Assembly: GCA_963682175.1 (NCBI GenBank)
Contig: OY821770.1
Location: 14,042,501 to 14,106,500, forward strand
From: Triglochin maritima
Taxonomy: Eukaryota > Streptophyta > Magnoliopsida > Alismatales > Juncaginaceae
Length of the DNA stretch: 64,000 nt
Direction: 5' to 3'
Under the pieces are notes generated by a model, which saw nothing but the letters and a program-made list of their open reading frames with translations, had not been told where the DNA came from and did not search any database. The stretch's first letter is position 1. Each line of letters opens with the position of its first letter. A program made the translations under genes and the position numbers. Below are positions 55,839 to 64,000 of the stretch, one piece after another.

Positions 55839-57350
55839 TCAATGCACTTGGAATGGAAACATGACACCACGTGGGGACAAAATACTCATGCGTGGGCCCC
55901 CTCACAAAGAGCACAAGATATAACGAGAGGTTCATGAATTAGACGCAAAGGCATCTCATTCAAATGATCAAACTGAAAGAGTTCGAACCTTCCAAGACTT
56001 TGGGACATATTGTGCAATGGAAGAAGAGTTTCTCCCGTCTTAGAACTGAAGTTATGATCGTCAATCCAAACTCTCCAACCAACAGGCTGGTGGATCGGAA
56101 CGAGGTGAAGAACCTCGTTAGGCATGCCCAACTAACTCACCAGGAGAACAGAAAGTGGGTCTCTTACCCAAGGTATCCTCTAAGGAACTCCTAATACCCT
56201 CATTGGCAATGTAGTTGTTTGATGTCTCATCATTTCCAAGACGATCAGGAATAATAGTGAGAGACAAACTCTCATCAGGTCGAATGAAATTAAGGATACT
56301 AGGGAGCTCTTGCTCAACCACAGGAGAGTCCTTAAGAGGCACAACAATAAGATCGTGTGGGTCAAGGGCCACTTGACAAAAAGATAAGGCACAATCTTGT
56401 GTCGACTCATAAAGGAGCTGGTTCATGTTATTCTCAATTTGGATCGAATCCCCCATCATGTGATCGTGAATTAAAACCCCAAATCCTTCAGACTGACTTG
56501 GAGTTTGACTTGGAAAGAATGTGCTTTGAATTTGTGGATGTGGTGATGGTTCATTATCAAAAGATGAATCCTCATGTTGACAAGAAAGGTTACCGTCCTC
56601 ACGTTCACATAATTGTTGTGTCATTTGACTCATTTGCATTTCCATAGTTTGCAAGGAATTCAAGTTGGACTTCAATAAATTTTGAGTGGTTTCCATGAAC
56701 GTTTGGAGGATTTGTTTAAGGAACCAAGTTTGGGGTCAACAGTGAGGTTCATGTTAGAATTTGGGAAATTTTGGGGTTGGGTGTGGATGGGCTGAGAATG
56801 AGTCCAATGATTGGGAGTAGGGTGTTGGTAGAATTCTGGGTATTTGGGAGGACGATACTGGGGTGAGAATGATGTATAAGAATTTGAATAAGAATTATCT
56901 CCCCACGAATTCATCCCTTTCGGGTTGTACGCGGATGCGTAAAGGTCACATTGAGCATTTTGGGAAAAGGTGTGCTCATACTCAGGCTTTGGGGGAACAT
57001 AAGAACATTCCCCGAAAACATGATCACTCAACCTGCAATAGTCACACGGTACAACTACTGGAGCTACCGGTGCACTCATATCATCTACCACATGCATGAA
57101 AGAGGTCAAAGGTTCTAGTAATGTCTGAGTTTGTTGACTAACATATGATCCAACATAACTAAATGGTGGTCTAGCAATCGTGCATCTCTCATATTACCCC
57201 AATTTGAAGTCTGCTCAGTCACACAATCAAGATTGTCCCAACCATACGGGGTGTTAGTCTGAGCCACCCCATGCTGCATGGGTCCAGAATACCAGGGAAA
57301 TTGTCCTGGTCCCAACAATGATATGGATGGTCACCCATGTAACCATCCAT
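55839..57350 (-). pseudogene. RT2 gag-like remnant
   Basis: The minus-strand homologue of the RT1 gag-like protein, same start (ATG complement at 57348-57350) and same end (stop complement 55839-55841). Blocks include WYSGPMQHGVAQTNTPYGWD, the knuckle region APVVVPCDYCRLSDHVFGEC, SYSNSYTSFSPQYRPPKYPE and IRSSLEDTLGKRPTFCSPGE. The knuckle keeps C-x2-C-x4-H-x4-C. Frame changes near 57112, 56690 and 56125 break it into four pieces. It shows that this gag-only form was a transposing lineage and not a one-off deletion. Confidence 0.78.
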
Positions 57351-58450
57351 TTCACCAAAGAACTCTCGAGTTGACCATTCTCACCACCACGAGGTCAAGC
57401 TCGCAAAAAGTGCTCGACTCGACCCTAAAATGCTAACAAAGAGTGTAAAGAGGAGGAGACTGGAACGTAGAAGTAGGTGAGAAAAAGATGACTCAAAAGA
57501 GAAGGGAAGAATCCCTAAACCTAGCATGGGTAAAGGGTGAGGGTAGAAGCCTAGTCTAGCAAACACGGTTCAATCAGCCAACGGTCACTATAGTTACTTA
57601 CAGGTAGACAACGCCTAACTGCGAGGTCATACGAGCCTCAACACGCCTCGCCTCCCTACGACGAAGACCACAGAGCCCAGCAAGTGAGCCAAGATCCGGA
57701 TATCTCGTCTCTCCTACTATCGACAAAGTAGGCGACGCCGATCGGGTCATGACGGTCGTGACCGGATCACTCTCCTAATGTACCCTAGTTCTAGGGTCAA
57801 TGTCTACTTGCTTTTAGATTAATATTTTACTTGAGTGTGCTTTTTGGGGCTAAGGGAGGGGTGATGAAACCCCCCACCTTATCTTTTAAGACTATAGGTG
57901 ATGCCCCTTAAAGATGTTTTGAAATCTTAGGCTAGCAAGCAACTCACCAAACAAGCACTCACCTCACTCTTGTTACAATGCACCTTACTAACTAATGCGT
58001 GCTCTAACCACGCATGAATGAGAGAACGGGTGCACGTACCTCACGTCAGCAATCGACAACAAAAATTTAAAGCAAATGAAAGACAAAGTGCATGCGAGGT
58101 CTACAAGTGATGCATGACCTAGATGGCAATTAGTCTAATCTTTTACTATGAGTTTTATTGTCCAAGTTGTCTTAAAAAAGGGAATTTATTGAGCTGGGAG
58201 CAAACTTCAGGTTACAACATGCAAAATTGGGCTCCCAGACCACTAGATTGAAATAACAAACAACCAAAACAAAATTTGGAGCTAAAGAAGCTCACCATGC
58301 CGCAAGTTGGCAGTCCAAATAGCTTTCCACTTCTCCAAATTTCTCCTAGTGCCTCCCCTGGATGCTGAGATGTCCCTGAAATAAACAAAAACTAAAAACA
58401 AAAGATTAAACCCACTCGAATCATCCAAACCAGAGTCTGGACAGAGCACC
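57351..58450 (-). other. RT2 untranslated leader
   Basis: Non-coding. The block at 57600-57780 is more than roughly 90 percent like RT1 46080-46255 by eye, clearly better conserved than the flanks. Confidence 0.55.
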
Positions 58451-58468
58451 TCCCCGGCAACGACGCCA
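58451..58468 (-). other. Primer-binding site of RT2
   Basis: The complement strand reads TGGCGTCGTTGCCGGGGA, identical to the RT1 PBS, six bases from the LTR. Confidence 0.75.
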
Positions 58469-58474
58469 AAAACT

Positions 58475-59972
58475 TGGTGTGTTCATTTTAAATACTGCAA
58501 GTGCATGGCCGCCGGTGAAGACGTGACAAATACGGGTTGATCCATAGGGAGGTGTGTCGACTATGGTTATTTCGAAGGCAAGTGGAAAAGATGGGAGAAA
58601 ATGAGGTTGGAATTACACTATGCGTAAGGAAATCAATAAACAAACAATAAAACTAAATCTCATAGGGGGTAGAGAAAGAATGCGAATACGAAAATATGTG
58701 TATGTGTGTGTGTTCATTTGTTCTCGTCACAACATGTAGTACATGCAAACCATAAAACCAAATCCAACTTTGCCTCCACATGAAATTAGATAAAACATTA
58801 TCATTAAAACAGAGAAGACAATATTTGGAATGAAGCTAAATGAACTCATGCATAAAAACCAAACCCCACTATGTCTCCACATGAAATAAGATTTACACAA
58901 TCATTAAAACATACAAGACATTAATTAAGGTGAGACCAACAAGGGCACATGCTATCACATGTCATGTTTCCTTCTTCTACTCCATCTTTATCCTCACATC
59001 ATCATTCCCCATAAAATAGGCCCACTAATCTAAGCATGTGCTAAGCATCACTCAAGTGCATTAGCATATCAAAGATAAGAGTGAAATCTCATTACATGGT
59101 TATGGAATCATGTAAGGTTCAAAGGATTAAGATTAACACACACCTAATACATCACATAATCACATCACCTTCTTCTCCACCCCCCAAATGGGGATGAACC
59201 ACTCTCTACTCATTAATCTAACAATCAAATAAAGAAAGGAAGATATTCTAATTATACTACGATTAAGAAAATAAATTCAAGCTAAACATTTAAACATTAA
59301 AAGAGATAACATGAAGATAAAACTAGAAGAATTATTTTATTTACATGACTCGCATTACAAGTAACATTCTTCTTCACTTGAGTTTTGATCTAAGTCTTTA
59401 CCGAAAGTAGAGAGAATGTCAAGCAATGGGTGAATGCAAAGGAGAAAGAAGAGTTCTATTTATAGGTATGAAAAAGGTAACCGGAGACAATCCGTCGATG
59501 TAGGACTAATAAAACTACTACAAATGGATAACAACAACATAATAAACAATCGCGCGAAGCAGGGTCAAAATTGGACCAAAATGGGTCACCAATTAGTGGT
59601 CAATTTTTGTCTGATTTGCTCTAAATTTGTATATCTTCTTCAATGCTTCAATTTATTATGTGTGGTGCACTCGGATCGGTTGTTTAAGTGTCGGTCCGAA
59701 TCTAATTGTCAAAATACTCCTCATGTTGGTGTGGAGTTTGTTGATTTGTTCATTGATACTTTTGGCTTACATCCGTGTCCTTCCATCTTGCAGATAGGCC
59801 CATAGGACTCACCGATCAGTCTTTTTTCCTCACGTTTTAGTCCTTTTTCTCTTCCCTTCTCTTCTTCATTACCTAATACCTAAAATATAACAATAAAAAC
59901 TCGAGTAGCACAAAATTGGGGTAAAATAAAGGATATATAGCATGAGTATGATGCGTGATATGCTACTAATCA
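58475..59972 (-). repeat. RT2 5' LTR
   Basis: 1.5 kb; on the plus strand it runs from TGGTGTGTTC to CTACTAATCA. The minus-strand TATA is the complement of 59457-59464. A weak form of the palindrome (ACCAATTAGTGGT, about 59588-59600) remains. Followed by ATGGG (59973-59977), the right TSD. Confidence 0.8.
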
Positions 59973-60429
59973 ATGGGCAATCATATTGGGGCATTGTCCT
60001 AGGGTAGGGGAGAGGCAAGTCTCAAGGAGAAATAGATGGAGGGACGTGAGGACGAGGCTGGTAGGAAGGCTGACTACACTGAGAAATCCACTAAGAAGAA
60101 GGAGAAAAAGAAAAAAAGAAATACAAATAGCCACTTGACGTCATGCGTCCTACTGCCATCTTCACTAAGATGGAGGAGGAGGGCGGTGAAATTATGGAGT
60201 CACTAAAGAAAAATATGATGGGAAAATGACTGATACTAAAGGTAATTACTACCACTTGCACCCATAATCCAAAGGGAGATGTCTGCTCCCTTTGTGCCAA
60301 AAGGAGGGTAGTGGATGAGGAAGACAAGGGGGAGACAGATCTGAGGGAGAGGCAACCCCATGTAACGAACAGAAGCAGCAAGACCAAAAGTTCGAAGGTC
60401 CCGACCAAAGTGGCCGATCACACTTCTTA

Positions 60430-62213
60430 ATGTATGTATTTGCATGGAACGCTAGAGGGGTCAATGATGCCTTTAGGAAGAGGGAAGCAAAGGAAATTTG
60501 TTCTAAAGAACAACTTAAATTTGGTCTTCTTGTTTGAAACTAAAGTTAGAAGAGTTAACGTTGATTTGTCTAGTAAATTCTTAGTGGCTAGTTGGAAGGT
60601 GAAATCTAATGGCAGTACATTCAGTGAGGGTCTTTTGGATTCAATATGGGTTGCATGATCCTGTGAGCATTAGGGCGTCGACATTCTAGAGGTCCATAAA
60701 CAAGTGGTGTACTTCCAAGCTTTGAATAAGGGTGGGTTATCCATCATTGTCACGACGGATTATGAGGCATCATCTAAAGTGGTTAGGCAACCTCTATGGG
60801 AAAAACTAATTGCCTTAGGTAGAGGGGTTGAAGAGCCTTGGCTTGTCATTGGTGACTTTAATGAAATTATATGGATGTGGGAAAGAGAAAGCTCCATGGT
60901 CCCACGTTGGGGTGGGATGAATGAGTTTAATTTATATATTGACAAGGCTAATATTCTTGAGATCCAATTCATAGGTGAGGAGCACACTTTTTGCAATAGG
61001 ATAATGGGGAAGGGACGAGTGGTTAGCATATTGGATAGGGCCCGGTGCTACAATACTTGGTTCGAGTTATGGCCTTGGTGTAAGGTCAAACATATTAGAG
61101 GAAGCACGAGCAACCACCTGGCATTATGGTTGGATCTTCAAAATCTTGAGAGAAAAAAAGCTCCGTTCAGGTTCACAAACCTTGGACTAAGATGCCTCAT
61201 CTTATGGGCCTTATCCACCATGTCTGGCAGGGCAGTGTAGCGGCCTAGAGGCTAACTTTAGTGAAGATCATGACCAATAGAAGAAAAAATTCCATGTCCA
61301 TCAACCTGAACCCAATTACTGCAGGTAGCAAAGATATGTTAGGGAGGTTGAGGAAACACTTGGAAGATCTCCCTCGAACATCAAGATCCAATAAAGGCTT
61401 GCTAATGGTAAGTAACTCCTTCAGGGCTACTTGGTTGAATTTTGGAGATAAGAATACTAAGTTCTTTTCCCCAGTAACAAAGGAAATGAAATTTAAGAAT
61501 TTTCTGTTCAAGCTTATTGGAGAGAATGGAACATACATGATATCAAGGAAGACCATGGATAATAAATGCACTTCACATTTCTCAAAATTGTCTGTTGCTG
61601 ACCCTATGCTTCTAACTAGAACGTGCCAGAGGTTTACAAGACAAGTGTTCCTGACACAAAACCAAGAGTTGTCGAAAGCCCCAACTTTATAAAGATGTCA
61701 AACAAGTTGTGATGAAGCTAAATCCAGATAAAAGCCCATGTCCGGATGGGCTTAATGCATTTTTCTTCTAGAAGTTTTGGGACATTGTGGGTAAGGATGT
61801 GATACAAGCGGTCCAGTTAATTTTCCTGGGCAAGCGGATACTAAGAAGAATCAACCACACGTTCATCACGTTCATCTTTAAGAAGAGTGGTGCGATGGAT
61901 CTAACTGAGTTTCAACCTATCTCTTGCGTCAGCACAACTTACAAGATTCTGGCAAAGGTCATCGTAAAGAGAATTATGCCAATTTGCAGGGATGTCATTT
62001 CCTCGAACTAGACAACCTTCATCAAGGGACGTTATGTTGGGGACAATTTTTCACTAGCGACTGAGCTAGTGGCCGATTTTAAGAAAGCCACTTGTGCCCC
62101 ACGAGCATGTATAAAGGTTATATTTATAAGTCATATGATTCAGTGGATTGGGGAGCTCTTTGGGGGACTTTTGAGGATTTTGGGTTCGACCAAATAGTAG
62201 TGAAACTAATCGT
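60430..62213 (+). pseudogene. LINE copy I ORF2, truncated in RT
   Basis: ATG 60430 lies in TAATG and opens MYVFAWNARGVNDAFRK. The endonuclease is fairly well kept: FLFETKVRRVNVDLSSKFLV, WLVIGDFNEIIWMWERESSM (about 60838-60895) and SNHLALWLDLQNLERKKAPF. The linker and RT follow: FKLIGENGTYMISRKTMDNK, NHTFITFIFKKSGAMDLTEF, TYKILAKVIVKRIMPICRDV and KGRYVGDNFSLATELVADF. The sequence ends near 62213, before the catalytic motif, at the fusion with copy J. Confidence 0.82.
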
Positions 62214-64000
62214 ATTGGAGGCAGCCTAAGCGACCACTTGGTGGTAGGGCTAAATCTTCGAAAATATGAGAAAAGAAAGGCTCCGTTCAGGTTCATAAAC
62301 TCTTGGATTAAGGTCCCTGATCTTATGCGCATGATCTGCGAGGTGTGGCAGGGCAACGTCAGGGGTACCATTTTCTTCCGCTTGGCCCAACGTCTGACTT
62401 GGGTGAAGATCATGATCAAGAGAAGAAACAAGAGCATTTCCACCAGCCTCAACCCAATCACGGCAGCTACCAAAGAGATTAGGGAGGCCGAAGAAACGTT
62501 GGGAAGGTCTCCTTTGAATATTCAAGCCCAAGAAAGGCTTCGCTGATGATAGAAAACTCCTTTGCGGCAAGGCAGATTGATGAGAATTGGCACCAAAGGA
62601 GCAAGGCTATTTCGTTGAATCTTGGAGATAAAAATACTGAGTTCTTTGCCGTGGTAGTTAAGAAGATGAAATTTAAGAATTCTCTGTACAAGCTTGTTGG
62701 GGAAAACGACAAGTGCATGATATCAAGGATGAACATGAAGGATAAGTGCACTTTGCATTTCTCCAAAATGTTTGAGGCATGCCATATGCTTCCAAATAGA
62801 GTGTGTAGGAGGTTCACAAGACAATTGTCCTTGGCACAAAACCAAGATTCATCGAGGGTCCCAAGTTATGAAGAAGTCAAACAAACTGTGATGAAACTAA
62901 ATCCAGACAAAACCCATGTCCGGATGGGTTTAATGACCTTTTCTTCTAGAAGTTTTCGTACATTGTGGGTGAGGATGTGGCACGCGTGGTCCAATCAATT
63001 TTCCTAGGCAAGCGGATACTGATAAGGATCAACCATAGGTTCATCACACTCATCTTTAAGAAGAGTGGTGTGGCAGACCTACCTGAGTTTCAGCCAATCT
63101 CTTGCGTCAACACAACTTACAAAATTCTGGGAAATATCATCATAAAGAGACTTATGCCAATTTTCAGGGATGTCATTTCCTCGAACGAGACAACCTTCAT
63201 CAAGAGATGCTACATTGGGTACAATATTTCACTAGCGACTGATCTAGTGGCTGATTTTAACAGAGCCACTTATGCCCCCACGAGCATGCATATAGGTCAA
63301 TATTTCCAAGGCATATGATTTGGTGGATTGGGGAGCTCTTAAAGAGACTTTTGAGGATTTTGGGTTTGACCACAGAGTTGTGACACTAATCATGGAATGT
63401 GTGACCAGTACTTCATTCTCGGTGCTAGTCGATGGCTGCCCTACCAAGCCATTTGGTGTGGGAAAGGGCTTGAGTAAGGTCGACCTTATCTCATATTATC
63501 TCTTCACATTGTTAATGGATAATTTCTCCAGAGACATTGATGAGAAGGTGAAGAGTGACAAGATTAAGTTGTACAAGTGTCATGGTACTGAGGCAATATC
63601 TCATTTGTCCAACGTAAATGTTTTACTCTATTCTGCAAAGCAATCAAGGACTCTTTCGGGGCAATTAATAAATCTATTCAGGCGTTTGCCACAAGCTCAA
63701 GGCTAGTGGTAAACTAGGAGAAGAGTAAGGCTACTGCAGGGCACAATGAATAAGGAGGAACTTGCACACGAGATTGGGTTTGGAATGGACGTACGAGTTT
63801 CCAACCCGGTACATTGGTCTGGCGCTAACACAAAAAATCCTCACCACTCGCGATTGTGGAAGGCTACTGGAGGTGATTGAGAACATGATGGCGAGATAGA
63901 AGGCCACAATACTATCATATGGTGGTAGGATCCAGCTCATCAACTGCGGTGTGATGGGGAACATCGTGTTTTGGAGTTCCTCATGACGTTTGCCGCAAGA
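62214..64000 (+). mobile_element. LINE copy J, 5'-truncated, runs off the window
   Basis: Begins in the last part of the endonuclease (GGSLSDHLVVGLNLRKYEKR) and repeats the region already seen in copy I (61097-62210) with about 80 percent identity by eye. Two separate copies have therefore been joined. It continues past the window end. Confidence 0.8.
62214..64000 (+). pseudogene. LINE copy J ORF2: EN end and RT
   Basis: Blocks: KAPFRFINSWIKVPDLMRMI, NSLYKLVGENDKCMISRMNM, NHRFITLIFKKSGVADLPEF, TYKILGNIIIKRLMPIFRDV, SFSVLVDGCPTKPFGVGKGL (GKGLSKVDLIS replaces the usual RGLRQGDPIS) and the thumb region to 64000. The catalytic YADD is replaced by NVNV (63611-63622). Stops and frame changes occur near 62545, 62950 and 63300. 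Not functional. Confidence 0.82.

Larger units (their letters stand above)
40917..59972 (-). mobile_element. LTR retrotransposon RT2 (gypsy type, minus), with nested LINE K
   Basis: The minus-strand order is 5' LTR (58475-59972), PBS (58451-58468), leader, gag-like remnant (55839-57350), post-gag region, and a deleted 3' LTR (55050-54721 plus 41303-40917). LINE K at 41304-54718 sits inside the 3' LTR. Excluding K the element is about 5.6 kb. No protease, RT or integrase is present. LTR, PBS, leader and gag are homologous to RT1 but diverged, so RT2 is an older member of the same family. Confidence 0.8.
39998..60230 (+). pseudogene. LINE copy I ORF1, interrupted at 40917-59972
   Basis: The N-terminus is missing. 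The DUF4283-like core is visible at 40080-40460 in pieces (KLLFIHFRVPVAHKTTLAMV, then DKEISTWWGLSWVAQSRR in a shifted frame). The knuckle at about 40505-40550 reads CEFCKCFGYQTKSC, with His changed to Tyr. After the RT2 insertion the basic run KKKEKKKKR and an acidic tail (KMEEEGGEIMES, about 60165-60205) complete the C-terminus. Stops are frequent. Confidence 0.7.
39998..62213 (+). mobile_element. LINE copy I, host of the nested insertions
   Basis: A 5'-truncated copy that starts in ORF1. It is interrupted by the RT2 element (40917-59972) and resumes at 59973, where the ORF1 sequence continues (GGCATTGTCCTAGGG, then the AAGAAGAAGGAGAAAAAG basic run). ORF2 starts at 60430 and stops near 62213, where a second LINE copy (J) is fused inside the RT region. 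Confidence 0.78.

Overview
The window is nuclear DNA of a flowering plant, most likely a eudicot, and it is almost entirely transposable elements in various stages of decay. The evidence is plant-type L1-clade LINEs (ORF1 with a DUF4283-like domain and CCHC knuckle; ORF2 with APE-type endonuclease, reverse transcriptase and C-terminal zf-RVT-like module), Ty3/gypsy-type LTR elements with a tRNA-Asp primer-binding site, and a CACTA transposon. I found no convincing host gene, tRNA, rRNA or prokaryotic feature. The species cannot be read from the sequence.

Layout. 1-30357 is a head-to-tail run of seven LINE copies of one family (A to G), all on the + strand. Where ends are preserved, the short poly(A) tail of one copy is followed directly by the 5' end of the next (about 5989, 9152, 13736, 18796, 30357). 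Copies A, C, D and F are truncated or internally deleted. Copy G is split by a 3.28-kb CACTA element (26622-29901, TSD TTG). Copy H (30358-38672) has a gypsy-type solo LTR in its ORF1 start (30464-34114, minus strand), and that LTR contains a second, unrelated solo LTR (31561-33674, TSD ATAAT). Copy H is cut at 38673 by a minus-oriented relative of the second solo LTR.

From about 39998 to 62213 lies copy I, which hosts a four-level nest: copy I contains gypsy element RT2 (40917-59972, minus), RT2 contains LINE K of another family (41304-54718, TSD CATGCATAAAGA), and K contains gypsy element RT1 (43962-51022, TSD TATAT). RT1 is the youngest: near-identical LTRs, clean TSD and an open 503-codon gag-like frame but no pol, so it depends on helper enzymes. 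From 62214 to the window end a 5'-truncated LINE copy J is fused to copy I.

The main points of interest are the LINE array itself, a pair of CTAG-anchored hairpins conserved near the LINE 3' end, a TAATG stop-start overlap between ORF1 and ORF2, an inverted 113-bp copy of target DNA at the 5' end of LINE K, repeated GACCGC palindromes in the gypsy LTR and leader, and dense CGGTCGACCG-type palindromes upstream of the promoter in the second LTR family. All coordinates were derived by reading and comparing copies by eye; element ends with TSDs are good to a few bases, others to about 20-50 bases as noted.
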